The notes under the pieces were generated by a model. It had not been told where the DNA came from, did not search any database, and was given only the letters and a program-made list of their open reading frames with translations. Shown piece after piece: positions 55,185-64,000 of a stretch of 64,000 bases of DNA. Position 1 is the stretch's first letter; each line of letters begins with the position of its first letter. The position numbers and the translations under genes were made by a program. The DNA lies in NCBI RefSeq assembly GCF_013155265.1, contig NZ_JABJXU010000005.1, positions 124,001 through 188,000 of the forward strand, in the 5' to 3' direction. The stretch is from Enterococcus sp. MMGLQ5-1. GTDB lineage: Bacteria > Bacillota > Bacilli > Lactobacillales > Streptococcaceae.

Positions 55185-58100
55185 CTAGCTTTTACGTCGT
55201 TTAACATAAGCCAAGCCGCTAAACAGACCAATAATTCCAAGCCCAACTATCGTTAATAAACCATTATCTTGACCATTAGTAGTTGGCAAGCCAGCTTTTT
55301 CGGGTTGACCGGTATATTTATTAGTAATCTCAAAGCCATTAACCGTAGCCTGATAATTTTCCACAGTTTTCTCAGTAACTGTATATTCTATTTGCTTTCC
55401 ATTATCAAATTTAGGTAAATCCTTAAATTCAAATTGCCACTTGCCATTCTTATCTGCCTTAACAGTCTGCTGGGTAACCTTTTGACCATTAGCTAATAGA
55501 TTGACGACAATACTATCTGGACGCTTACCAGCCTTATCATTTGAATCATCCCAAATTTTGGTACCATTAATCGTTCTTTTACTTGCTTCTCGTGTATTTG
55601 TTATCAGAATATTACCCTTATTGGTATCGTCGATTGTAGTCTGATAACCCTCTACTTTTTCTTCTTCAACCTTATACTCAATTTCTTTACCGTCTGATTT
55701 TAAAGGCAGGTGATTCCATGTCGTCGTCCATTGATTTGCATCATTTAACTCGATTTGTTCACCATATTTTTGACCATTAGCGAACAACTGAACTTTGATA
55801 CTATCGGGACGAATTTGATCTATATTTTGATCATCAACCCAATTTTTTGTAACAGTAACAGATGTTTCCCCTGGTGTATGAGTATTTATAACATTAAAAC
55901 CATCAATCGTTGTATTGTAATCCTTAACAGAATCTTCAGTGATGGTATAAACAATTTCTTTACCGTCATAATACTTTGGTAAATTAGAAAATCCATATTG
56001 CCATTCAGTTGCCTCCGATACCTCTGTAGATTCAACCTGTTCACCATTAGCTAATAAATTAACGGTTACCTTATCAGGTCGATCACCATCTTGGTTATCG
56101 TGGTCATCCCAAGTTTTAGTCCCTGAAATATTAATATTTTCATCTTTCACATTGGTTACATCAATTGAATCTAAAGCCTCAGTGACCGTAAAATAAATTG
56201 GACTTTCTAATTTATTATAGCCATCTGGAGCCGCTACCTCTTTCAAATAATAATCTTTTCCAATGATTAAGCTCTTCAATACGGCTTGACCGTCGGCATT
56301 AGTTTCAAGGTTCTCTAAAACCTTTTTATCTCCATCTTTTTCATAAAGATCAAAGATGGCGTGAGCTAGTTTAGTCTCAGGATGATTCTGATCAATTTTA
56401 TTTAACAAAACATCCTTTTTATCATAATTTACTGGAATCTCTGAGCTCAATGCTTCGATATAAACCTTTCCATCATTTAGAGAATACGCAAAGCTATTAT
56501 ACGCCGAATCACCATCAGAAATCGAAGCTGAATTTTCAATTTTACTACTTAGGGTAATACTGGTTGTTGCACCAGCCTTGATTACTTGACCAGCCTTCAA
56601 AACTGCCTTAACTGCCGTGACTTTTGAATAATCAGATACTGAGCTCACCCAATTCATATTCTTAGTATCCTCAATAGACTCTTTTTGTACATCGGTTGAA
56701 TAATAAATATCAAAATTATCTGAGGTCACTGGACCAGTTAAAGGTGTTGAGAATAGAGAATTTCTTGCTGGATACTCTCCTTTATCATTAGGTGCAATAG
56801 CTGTGTCACCCTTTTGAGGTAGCTTATCAATCAAGCTGATGCTATCAATATCTCTCGTTGAATTATTTACCAGCTTTAATTGGTAATTAATATCAGAGCC
56901 AATTTTCCCCTTTGAGCCTAGAGAAGAAGCATAATTATCATCTGACTCACTGGCAAGTTTAACTGATTTATACGCTACTAACACCTTATTGGGATAAATA
57001 TTAAAGCTCGCATATGATAAATCGGTATATCTGGCTGTATTATCTGAACGATTATCAGCATTTGTCGTAATATTAGCCCAAACACCTGATGGTGTATCGT
57101 ATTGAATAATACCTGAGGAAGTCCCTAAATTAGCATTAAACTTATTATTATCAATTGCAATAGCTGATCTAATCACATAGCTACCAATTGGCAAACGACT
57201 ATTAACTTTAAAGCTTAATGTATAATAATTAGTCGTTGTTTGAGTGATAACGTCTAGATTACTTGGCACTTCAATCTTCTTTGGCTTAGCGATGATTAGG
57301 TTATAGCCTGGAGCATAAGCTGGTACGGTTTTAATACTTTCAAAATTATCAGAGTCCATAATTGGATCCAAGCCGTCCGGTACTAAATAATAAATATTTA
57401 AATTTTTAGGTGTAACACCCTTTATCGCATTACCATTACGAGTATGACTATATGATGTACTTACCGAAATTGTATCATCGGTGTAAAATGCACTACCATT
57501 AGTAATTGATGTCCCATAGTATCTTTGAATCGAATCATACTGTAAAAAATAGTATTCATAGGCACCCGAAGTATGACTATTTGTCAATTTAGTCATGGTA
57601 TCATCAGTAGCATTAGCATGAACCTGTGTTTCAGTAACTGTAGATGCAGAATCATATTGGTTAATTCTTGGTGCATTTGGAAGCTGTTTTTTTAAATCTT
57701 CTGAAACCTGTGAGCTTACGTCTCCAACAACTGAGGTATAAATTGATTTATAAAGACCTGCATCATACTCTGATTTATCAAATTCTAAACCATCATTAGG
57801 ATATTCAAAGATAATCGAACGATAATTACCAGAGGCAAAAGTCAACCAACCACTCTTATTGAAAGAATCATTAATCGCGCTGCTACTTTGGGCTGTGATA
57901 TCATCTGAAAGTAAGACTTTCGTTCCATCTGACTTGACTCCATATACCTTGGTACCACTTAGCTTACTGTTCATCTTCGCTAAATTTTCTGATGAAAGTC
58001 CAATTAAATTTATTTTTAATTGTGTTGGATTAATATAATTAGAAACATTCATTTGTGAAGTCTTTATTATAAATTTTTCTGGATCTGTATCATTTTTTTT

Positions 58101-59447
58101 ATAATTAATCCAATGATAATTAACGACTTGTTGTGTCTGTCTTCCCTTAGATTTTAAATCCTCACCATCAACTGGCACATACAATGATGAACCAGTTTTT
58201 AATGCTACATAGTCATCATCAATAAAGGTAAAGCTATTACTTGTATACATACCAGAACTCACAGGATAGGTTGGTTGTTCTGGTTCTTTTTTCAAAATAT
58301 AAAAATTTCGGGCAACATACCATGACTTAGCTGGGATGTCTGTTTGAACAACGCCGTCAACAACAGGCTGAATACTGAAGGACACTCTGACTGCTTTGCT
58401 CTTATTGGTTGCGTCATTAGATGAAAGATCCATCCCTGACAAATCCAGTTCTATTGATGTAGTAGTAGTGTTGAGCTGATCTCTCGCAATATCTTTGTAA
58501 TATTGGTTATCTGTATCAGGCACCTTAATCCAATCTGAACCCTCCTTAATCTTTGTACCATCAGGAATCGTTGCAATAACTCGTCTATCTCTTGGATCAG
58601 AATTATTGTACGAAGGGAAACCCAAATTATTAGTGCTAAAAACAAAAGTTTGACCATCCTTGACAACATAGTCACTATCAACTTCCTTAGTTAATCTTTC
58701 GACATTATAATTAGCTGAATAGGGCGTTTCAATAGTCGCTCTAGCTACAACCGAATATTCACTATTTGCTAAAAGTTGATTATCAGCCGTATAAAATGCC
58801 TGCTTAATCACGTGTTCTGTGTTATTAATCACTTTTCGACCAGTTAAATTTACTTTGAAAGGTGTATCAGCCGAATAACCACCTACCAATGTCTTGTAAG
58901 TAGTAATAATTTGCCAATCAGTATCTGTTTCTTTAATTTCCAAAGCTTTAAAAGTATCAAATGAAGTCGAAACACCCGATGCAGAAGGCTTATCATATGA
59001 ATCTTTTGGTAAAGAAATAACAGTATACGAGCCCTCAGCTAACGACAATGTACTACCAGAGACTGAAACACCATTATATAAATTGATAATTTCCCCACCA
59101 TAGTACGGTGGTTTTTGTGTATTTGCATCTGTTATTTGAACGATATAGGAACCATTAGAATCAGCCGAATACTGTGTAGCTGTCTGATTTTCTTGGCTTT
59201 GTTCTTCCTCAACCGGCTCAGATATAGGTAACTCTGAAGCTTTTACCTCTGAGGTCTGAGTATCCTGCGTTTGCGCCTCCTGCTGCACAGGAGGCTGTGC
59301 TGTTTGTGCAGCCTCAGTTGTGTCTGTTTGTTCTGTTGCTATTGCAGGATTGTCAGTAACCGTTTCCGCCAAAGCCGCTAGTGGCACAACTAAAAAAGAG
59401 GCTAATAAAATAAATAGACTTAAATATGTTGATAGTTTCTTTTTCAT
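55185..59447 (-). CDS. Large Cna-B repeat surface adhesin
   Basis: A 1420-residue cell-wall protein. It has a signal peptide (about 1-27, ending LAALAE), a low-complexity Gln/Thr/Glu stretch (about 28-85), a large N-terminal region to about 1030, a SpaA-like domain (about 1030-1105), and three Cna-B repeats starting near 1106, 1195 and 1292. The repeats show the isopeptide pattern (TKTWDD ... NTHT). The C-terminus is a sorting signal with hydrophobic segment and KRRKS tail, but the motif reads LPTTNG (from 1387), not LPxTG. GGGAG precedes the ATG. A role in host or matrix binding is inferred from family. Confidence 0.9.
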   Translation of the reverse strand: MKKKLSTYLSLFILLASFLVVPLAALAETVTDNPAIATEQTDTTEAAQTAQPPVQQEAQTQDTQTSEVKASELPISEPVEEEQSQENQTATQYSADSNGSYIVQITDANTQKPPYYGGEIINLYNGVSVSGSTLSLAEGSYTVISLPKDSYDKPSASGVSTSFDTFKALEIKETDTDWQIITTYKTLVGGYSADTPFKVNLTGRKVINNTEHVIKQAFYTADNQLLANSEYSVVARATIETPYSANYNVERLTKEVDSDYVVKDGQTFVFSTNNLGFPSYNNSDPRDRRVIATIPDGTKIKEGSDWIKVPDTDNQYYKDIARDQLNTTTTSIELDLSGMDLSSNDATNKSKAVRVSFSIQPVVDGVVQTDIPAKSWYVARNFYILKKEPEQPTYPVSSGMYTSNSFTFIDDDYVALKTGSSLYVPVDGEDLKSKGRQTQQVVNYHWINYKKNDTDPEKFIIKTSQMNVSNYINPTQLKINLIGLSSENLAKMNSKLSGTKVYGVKSDGTKVLLSDDITAQSSSAINDSFNKSGWLTFASGNYRSIIFEYPNDGLEFDKSEYDAGLYKSIYTSVVGDVSSQVSEDLKKQLPNAPRINQYDSASTVTETQVHANATDDTMTKLTNSHTSGAYEYYFLQYDSIQRYYGTSITNGSAFYTDDTISVSTSYSHTRNGNAIKGVTPKNLNIYYLVPDGLDPIMDSDNFESIKTVPAYAPGYNLIIAKPKKIEVPSNLDVITQTTTNYYTLSFKVNSRLPIGSYVIRSAIAIDNNKFNANLGTSSGIIQYDTPSGVWANITTNADNRSDNTARYTDLSYASFNIYPNKVLVAYKSVKLASESDDNYASSLGSKGKIGSDINYQLKLVNNSTRDIDSISLIDKLPQKGDTAIAPNDKGEYPARNSLFSTPLTGPVTSDNFDIYYSTDVQKESIEDTKNMNWVSSVSDYSKVTAVKAVLKAGQVIKAGATTSITLSSKIENSASISDGDSAYNSFAYSLNDGKVYIEALSSEIPVNYDKKDVLLNKIDQNHPETKLAHAIFDLYEKDGDKKVLENLETNADGQAVLKSLIIGKDYYLKEVAAPDGYNKLESPIYFTVTEALDSIDVTNVKDENINISGTKTWDDHDNQDGDRPDKVTVNLLANGEQVESTEVSEATEWQYGFSNLPKYYDGKEIVYTITEDSVKDYNTTIDGFNVINTHTPGETSVTVTKNWVDDQNIDQIRPDSIKVQLFANGQKYGEQIELNDANQWTTTWNHLPLKSDGKEIEYKVEEEKVEGYQTTIDDTNKGNILITNTREASKRTINGTKIWDDSNDKAGKRPDSIVVNLLANGQKVTQQTVKADKNGKWQFEFKDLPKFDNGKQIEYTVTEKTVENYQATVNGFEITNKYTGQPEKAGLPTTNGQDNGLLTIVGLGIIGLFSGLAYVKRRKS

Positions 59448-59632
59448 TTTTTACTCTCCCAAATCATAATTAACTTTTTATCATATTAATTTTCAATAAA
59501 AAAATTAAACGTAATAATCCATCATTTTTTTATTATTCATTTTAAATTCTTAATAATTTTTTATAACACTGATATACACTTTAGATATTCAAAGGTAATT
59601 CATTTTTGAAATAATTAAGCTAACTGCTTTAG

Positions 59633-60085
59633 CTATAAATCGACCATAGAAAGCTTATTTAGCCATAAATCCCTATAATAATTTATAACAATCTGCTGAT
59701 TAGGGAAATAATTCATTAAGAAATGTTGTATATCATTTTCTTCAAAAGTACATCCTGTAATCACTGACAGAGGATATACAAAATAATTGTCTCTAATTTC
59801 AACAATAAACTCTTTGACATCATGCCAATAATAATCGATAGAGTTAATATTATTAACTGGATAATCTCTAATACTGTTTTGGAAAACCATGACCTTTTGG
59901 TTCTCATCAGACACTATTAATCTACTGGATGTCTTTAGCGACTTGACAAGATAAGAATTAATTGTTGCCTTGCTCCAACTACACGGCACAATAAAAAAAC
60001 GTTTATAGACTGAATCATCTATATTTGACTTGATTAAAACTGATAACTCTTTATGCTCTTCAGAAATATTTAAAATTTTTTTCAT
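59633..60085 (-). CDS. Unknown 150-residue protein between adhesins
   Basis: No family recognised. It has no signal peptide or membrane helix and is rich in aromatic, Asn and Ile residues (SIDYYWHDVKEFIVEIRDNYFVYP). A weak GAGTGTGA lies upstream of the ATG. It follows an unusual leader (terminator-like hairpin, 16-bp inverted repeats, three copies of a 13-bp motif) and precedes the large adhesin gene by 185 bp. A regulatory role for adhesin expression is possible but unsupported by sequence. Confidence 0.6.
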   Translation of the reverse strand: MKKILNISEEHKELSVLIKSNIDDSVYKRFFIVPCSWSKATINSYLVKSLKTSSRLIVSDENQKVMVFQNSIRDYPVNNINSIDYYWHDVKEFIVEIRDNYFVYPLSVITGCTFEENDIQHFLMNYFPNQQIVINYYRDLWLNKLSMVDL

Positions 60086-60161
60086 ATTAATATCACACTC
60101 TACCCAAATAAATACCTACTTTTCGCCTCCAACCTAACAAAGATTTACGGACTCGTTATAA

Positions 60162-60273
60162 CGAACGATAAAAAGAGGACAAAAAAAAGCCGCTTTAGTA
60201 AAATAAAAAACTTACTAAATCAGCAATTCGCAATATAAATATTTTCAATTTTATAAACTCTTTTTATCGTTCG
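60162..60273. repeat. 112-bp inverted-repeat element with inner terminator-like hairpin
   Basis: Perfect 16-bp arms CGAACGATAAAAAGAG (60162-60177) and CTCTTTTTATCGTTCG (60258-60273) enclose a hairpin TTTAGTAA/TTACTAAA (60194-60201/60212-60219). On the minus strand this inner stem is followed by GCGGC and eight T. The left arm overlaps a palindrome CGTTATAACG (60154-60163). It may be a leader attenuator or a small MITE-like element. Confidence 0.6.
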
Positions 60274-60294
60274 ATAAGAGAAGTTTATCTTACC

Positions 60295-60350
60295 ATTTAT
60301 AATAACATAATATTATTTATAATAACACAATTAACTATGTTATTATAAAT
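60295..60350. repeat. Three copies of a 13-bp operator-like motif
   Basis: ATTTATAATAACA occurs exactly at 60295-60307 and 60315-60327 (20-bp period) and inverted at 60338-60350. The outer copies form a 15-bp perfect inverted repeat. It lies upstream of the 150-residue unknown gene. The AT-rich setting calls for caution, but three exact 13-mers with such phasing suggest binding sites. Confidence 0.6.
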
Positions 60351-60470
60351 AATTGTCGATTTTATCATTCAATAAATTCACACTAATAATGGCAATAAGT
60401 CTAAGAAATTAGTACTTTATAATTACTTATAAAATTATTTAGAACACTCAAAAATAAAAGCTAAAAAAAA

Positions 60471-60498
60471 AGGGGACTCTACACTACAGAAGTCCCCT
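60471..60498 (-). terminator. Terminator of the LPQTG adhesin
   Basis: AGGGGACT and AGTCCCCT with a 12-nt loop are followed on the minus strand by TTTTTTTTT. Confidence 0.92.
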
Positions 60499-60559
60499 AT
60501 TAATAAAATTTATTTAATTGTCTTATCAAAACTTATTTATAAGTTTAAAAAAATTCACT

Positions 60560-62395
60560 TTAGATAAACTTATTTTTTTTAGAATAAAAGTAACCACCTA
60601 AAAATAATAAGACGATTAATCCCAAACCAGACAATTCAACAGCTCGCTTTTCCCCAGTCTGCGGTAATTGTTTTTCTGATGTACTATTAGTATCAGCCTT
60701 ACTTGGATTAGTTGAGCTGGTTGGCACATCTGAAGTATAAGTATTAGTTATATTAAAGCCATCAATCGTAGATTTGTAATTTGCAACCTCATCCTCTGTT
60801 ACAGTATAAATAACTTCTTTACCATCCTTATACTTAGGTAGGTCGATAAAGTCATATTTCCAGTCAGTTGCTGCAGTCACTGTCTCACTTGCAACTTTAA
60901 TACCGTCCGCTAACAAATTAACTGTAATAGAATCTGGTCGTTTGCCGGCTTGATCATCATTATCTTTCCATGTTTTTATTCCAGATACAGAGTATGTCTC
61001 ATTTAGATTTTGTTTACTATACCATGCAATATATTTTATTGGTGTATCGGTAAAGACAGAACTGATTTCAGACTCAGTAAAACCAGTCGCACTACTATCA
61101 TCGGTATTTACTGTATATTTAACAAAATATTGCTCATTATTCGATGAATCAATTATTGAACCAGGAATCTCAATATTATAATTTTCAGATTTATTATTAA
61201 CATCAGCCTCACTTAATTTAGAGTGCTTGTATCTCCCATACTCAGTGGTCTGAGGATAGGTAACTGCATTTACCTCACTGTTATCATCTATATTTCTATA
61301 TTCAATTTCATAATGACCCGTCGGATAAATTTTTGCGATCTGTGGTGTAGCATTTCCAGTTAAAGTTCTTTGCTGACTTCCACTACCGTATATTGATCCA
61401 CTAATAGTAAGTGATATGCTGCCACCAGTCTCAATAAAGGGGTTTTCAGACAAAGCGATATCATTGAATGATGTTTCACTGACTAAAGATGCTACTCCAT
61501 TTGCATAATTATCTTTTACAGTCAGTACCATTGGCTCCATAAATTTGTCAAAGCTCATTGTGCCGATAACTGACTTATCAGCCATAGAAACTGGTATCTT
61601 AGCAGTCCACGCATCAACATTTTCTCCTTGAATATTTTTTACGGTAGTTTTCTCAAGGTTAGATGTATTAAAAGTAAATGTATGACCAGATACACCTTCA
61701 ACCACATCTTCTCGGGCGTTATCAAATGAAGTGGGCTTAAGCCAGTTGCTAGCAAAAAAAACTTCAACATCCTGATCGAATTGCAACCGTCCGTCAAAAT
61801 ACATATTCAAATAGCCAGAAGAACTCTCTATTTTATCAATTCTTCCCCAAAGAACACTTAATTCTTTTCTGATAGATTCATAATCTAAAGTCGCATTATA
61901 ATTTAAATACTCTCCCTTATCTGTTATAAAGGCGGTATTCTCATTCACATGTTCACTACTACCGTTTAAATAAACTTTAGGATTTATGGAGAAATTTAAA
62001 AAGCTCAACATATTGGCCCACTGTTGATATAAATTGCCACCATTTTCTTGAATTATTCTGACATCTTCTTCATTTAAGACTTGACCACCCCTGAAGTAGG
62101 TTCCTGAACCATCTTCTTTAGTGTTCCAGCTACCAAAGCGATTAAAGTCAAACCAGCTGCCAGTGGGATTACCCCAGTTTGGATAATGTCCATTTCCTTC
62201 ATAATCTATGCCACCTAAAACACCACCAACAATTGCATGTGGATAAGACTCTGTTTTACCGTTTATCGTGCCATGATAAGTTATCAAATTTGAATTCTCA
62301 TCTGCTTTAACACTTTTTAAATTACAAAACGCACTAAAAGCAATAAGAAATATTGTCAGTACCAGCCCTAATTTAATAATATCATCTTTTTTCAT
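60560..62395 (-). CDS. LPxTG-anchored surface protein with one Cna-B repeat
   Basis: A 611-residue wall-anchored protein. It has a signal peptide (about 1-31, ending VKA), a novel N-terminal region (32-465) that opens with a Gly-rich segment (AIVGGVLGGIDYEGNGHYPNW), one Cna-B domain (about 469-555), a Ser/Thr/Asn linker, and the sorting signal LPQTG at 577-581 with a hydrophobic segment and KKNKFI tail. The Cna-B domain is close to those of the adhesin at 55185. GGAGGGG precedes the ATG. The ligand is unknown. Confidence 0.9.
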   Translation of the reverse strand: MKKDDIIKLGLVLTIFLIAFSAFCNLKSVKADENSNLITYHGTINGKTESYPHAIVGGVLGGIDYEGNGHYPNWGNPTGSWFDFNRFGSWNTKEDGSGTYFRGGQVLNEEDVRIIQENGGNLYQQWANMLSFLNFSINPKVYLNGSSEHVNENTAFITDKGEYLNYNATLDYESIRKELSVLWGRIDKIESSSGYLNMYFDGRLQFDQDVEVFFASNWLKPTSFDNAREDVVEGVSGHTFTFNTSNLEKTTVKNIQGENVDAWTAKIPVSMADKSVIGTMSFDKFMEPMVLTVKDNYANGVASLVSETSFNDIALSENPFIETGGSISLTISGSIYGSGSQQRTLTGNATPQIAKIYPTGHYEIEYRNIDDNSEVNAVTYPQTTEYGRYKHSKLSEADVNNKSENYNIEIPGSIIDSSNNEQYFVKYTVNTDDSSATGFTESEISSVFTDTPIKYIAWYSKQNLNETYSVSGIKTWKDNDDQAGKRPDSITVNLLADGIKVASETVTAATDWKYDFIDLPKYKDGKEVIYTVTEDEVANYKSTIDGFNITNTYTSDVPTSSTNPSKADTNSTSEKQLPQTGEKRAVELSGLGLIVLLFLGGYFYSKKNKFI

Positions 62396-62690
62396 AAAAT
62401 CCCCTCCATCATAAAAAAATTTGTTATATTCCCAAATTATAATACTAAACTAAAATGAATCATATTGCAATATATAACTAATTTTTCGATTATATCATAC
62501 TACTAAAAATATAAATAATATTAAATTTTGTTATTATATTTATTTCTTAAATGTATATTTTGTTTTTTTATAAAAATTAATTATACTTTTTAAAAATAAC
62601 GATAAATCTGCTCTGAAAATTAAAAAGGGCTTGTCAGCTCAATGCTAAAATAAACCTCTTACTAGCATAATAGAAAAAAACAAAAAAAAG

Positions 62691-62712
62691 ATCAAAGCTC
62701 AGAAGCTTTGAT
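62691..62712 (-). terminator. Hairpin with T-run downstream of relic region
   Basis: ATCAAAGCT and AGCTTTGAT form a 9-bp stem with a 4-nt loop, followed on the minus strand by CTTTTTTTTG. It would terminate transcripts from the degraded region to its right. Confidence 0.75.
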
Positions 62713-62920
62713 AGTCTACGATACTGGCAACCTTAAAATCACTGGATTTTGAGTGATACGCAGCAATGGTAATTTTGGTGATGCAGAATATTGGGATATA
62801 CTCACTCATTTGTTCTATTTTGAATAAAAAAATAATTGAAATTAAATAGTGAAAATAAGCCCATAATTCAAAATTATGAGCTTTTACTATATTGTATTAT
62901 TAAAATAATTGTTCAATAAT

Positions 62921-63141
62921 TCAATGAGCAACTTTTCTTTCATTATTTTTAAAAATTAATTCTTCCCCAAAAGATATTTTAAAAATAATTGATATTTCCT
63001 TAGCCAATTCATTAATAAAAATATTTTCATTTATTTTACATATATTAACAATTTTATTTCTGATTCATATTCATCTTTTGTTGCCCTTGGGAATAAATCC
63101 ACAGCATCCCATGTATTTATTATTTTTTTCAATTGAATGGT
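62921..63141 (-). pseudogene. Frameshifted relic resembling DUF1871 proteins
   Basis: On the minus strand one frame reads KIINTWDAVDLFPRATKDEYESEI. After one missing base near 63050-63060 the next frame continues KIVNICKINENIFINELAKE and ends FKNNERKVAH then stop. Joined, they look like one small acidic protein, with the WDxxxLFPxAxxDEYxxEI pattern I associate with DUF1871. No start codon or ribosome binding site survives upstream. Homology is from memory and should be tested. Confidence 0.5.
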
Positions 63142-63295
63142 TCAAAACGTCTTTCACTATACATAGATAGTAGAACAATCATAGAGTATCTAACGTTTAA
63201 ATCCGTGTAGAAACCCCACCTAGTTTCTGCTCTTTGCCGTAGCAAAAGCAACTCATAAAAGTTATCAGCCAGATTCTAGTCTTGATAAATTCTAG

Positions 63296-64000
63296 CTAAC
63301 TAATCAATTTGGCAAAAGTCTCCACTAACACTCCACTTGCAACTGCTTTAAATATAGAAGAAGAGAAGTCTTTTTTGTTCTCCTTTATAAAAGTAATGAA
63401 CGATGTAGTTTCCCCACGCTCAGCAAGTTTCAAAGCTTCTTCACTCGCTAACTTCACAGATGAAGAGGAATCTTGAATTGCTGATACAACCTTTGCTAAT
63501 TCTGTTTGAATCATATTCCAGTCTAATTCATTATTTAAAACTTGTATTATTGATGAATTATGTTGATGACCAATAGAACTATTCCCTGAATTGTTATTAC
63601 CAGAATTATTTATTGAATTATCATTCGAAACGGATAAATTATTGAAGTTCACAGTATTATTATTACCTGCAATATCATAGATATTTTTTTCAATCATATC
63701 TATTTTTTGAGTGTTATTAATAACACCATTAAACGCTTCCTCGATTACACTTCTAACTCTTTCAGCAAAATTATAATCTGAAAAGAATATACTACATGTT
63801 GTACCAGAATTCAGTAATAAATTAAGAAATATTTGATCATCAGGTACGTTTTTGAATACTGTATAAATATACCAACTTGATAAACATAAAGCAACTATAC
63901 CTATAGCAATATTAAATTTAATAATAAAAAGCGAAATAATTGCAATTCCAATAGCAACAAAAGGAATTTTTACCTTTGTTTCAATTTTACCTACATATAT
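63296..64000 (-). CDS. Membrane protein with Asn-rich segment, start off the window
   Basis: The frame is open from the stop at 63296 to the window edge (234 codons), so the Met at 63697 is internal. The visible part has a hydrophobic pair (IPFVAIGIAIISLFII and IAIGIVALCLSSWYIY), then FLNLLLNSGTTCSIFFSDYNFAERVRSVIEEAFNG, which resembles the end of a DUF6232-type domain. An Asn/Ser-rich stretch follows (GNNNTVNFNN to GNNNSGN), then a helical C-terminus (about 70 residues). The function is unknown; similar GNNNTVN stretches occur in phage-defence and signalling proteins. The 5' end lies beyond 64000. Confidence 0.7.
   Translation of the reverse strand: MYVGKIETKVKIPFVAIGIAIISLFIIKFNIAIGIVALCLSSWYIYTVFKNVPDDQIFLNLLLNSGTTCSIFFSDYNFAERVRSVIEEAFNGVINNTQKIDMIEKNIYDIAGNNNTVNFNNLSVSNDNSINNSGNNNSGNSSIGHQHNSSIIQVLNNELDWNMIQTELAKVVSAIQDSSSSVKLASEEALKLAERGETTSFITFIKENKKDFSSSIFKAVASGVLVETFAKLIS

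Larger units (their letters stand above)
60086..60559. other. 474-bp repeat-rich intergenic region
   Basis: From left to right it holds the 112-bp inverted-repeat element (60162-60273), three copies of ATTTATAATAACA (60295-60350), an AT-rich stretch without features, and the LPQTG adhesin terminator (60471-60498). Confidence 0.7.
62396..63295. other. 900-bp region with relics and no intact gene
   Basis: It holds the AT-rich leader of the adhesin, a hairpin at 62691-62712, a 36-codon minus-strand frame (62699-62809) without a ribosome binding site, a frameshifted relic (62921-63141), and a GC-richer stretch at 63195-63295 with a short AGAAACt/gGTTTCT stem. The rest is AT-rich and unrecognised. 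Confidence 0.6.

Noticed and set aside
62529-62538. Partial copy (TGTTATTATA) of the 13-bp motif upstream of the LPQTG adhesin
   Set aside because: Ten bases in very AT-rich DNA can arise by chance, so it is not claimed as a shared operator.
62699-62809. A 36-residue minus-strand ORF just before a terminator
   Set aside because: It has no ribosome binding site and no recognisable family; more likely debris, so it is mentioned only in the region description.
63131-63148. Similarity to the 3' end of type II-A CRISPR repeats (GAATGGTTCAAAAC)
   Set aside because: There is only one copy, the 5' half of the repeat is missing, no spacer spacing is seen, and the bases fall within the frameshifted relic.

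Overview
The window is low-GC Gram-positive DNA that reads as a chromosome segment of a lactic acid bacterium (order Lactobacillales, Lactobacillaceae/Enterococcaceae-like). Supporting signs are strong AGGAGG ribosome binding sites with frequent GTG and TTG starts, many phosphotransferase (PTS) genes, a LevR-type sigma-54 activator, a CopY-type operator, the dipeptidase PepV, and LPxTG surface proteins with Cna-B repeats. I do not assign a genus. Most genes are on the minus strand. No rRNA, tRNA, complete insertion sequence or CRISPR array was recognised.

Left part (1-9200, minus): a lactose/cellobiose-family PTS IIB-IIA pair runs off the left edge. It is preceded by a near-consensus sigma-54 promoter, a 9-bp inverted repeat and the LevR/CelR-type activator that probably drives it. 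Next come a split chromate transporter (two genes), a PsiE/PspC/YheA trio, a DUF1831 gene with a NifS-type cysteine desulfurase, and a divergent PRPP-synthetase paralogue lacking the usual catalytic loop.

Purine-nitrogen region (9387-18129, mostly plus): a lipoprotein gene, then a PucR regulator divergent from an allantoate amidohydrolase, a PucG-type ureidoglycine aminotransferase, an MFS transporter, a dicarboxylate-type symporter and an AMI1-like amidase. This looks like a compact allantoate or ureide utilisation cluster without a ureidoglycolate dehydrogenase.

Middle (18189-31680, mostly minus): copZ and copA under a cop box; a cyclophilin, an S1-domain protein and a Nudix-like protein; an EmrB-type efflux gene behind an attenuator-like leader; and a mannose-family PTS operon (IIAB, IIC, IID) with GH36 alpha-galactosidase, GH13 alpha-glucosidase and a DeoR regulator. 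The operon promoter carries ACCGTTT repeats and a cre-like site.

Second half (31818-54938, mostly minus): a VOC dioxygenase-like gene behind a palindromic operator; two tandem phage-type lysins that share a 60-residue C-terminal domain, each with an internal ribosome binding site and ATG exactly at that domain; then PepV, LysA, an NrtR-like Nudix regulator, an ECF S component, dus, hslO, mnmA, a UMF1 transporter, an NPP-type phosphodiesterase, punA and deoB. A membrane protein with an AbrB-like N-terminus is on the plus strand, followed on the minus strand by YfhO, TraX, threonine aldolase and MarR.

Right end (55185-64000, minus): two sortase-anchored Cna-B adhesins flank a 150-residue unknown gene with an unusual repeat-rich leader. 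A frameshifted gene relic follows. The last gene, a membrane protein with an Asn-rich segment, has its true start beyond the right edge.
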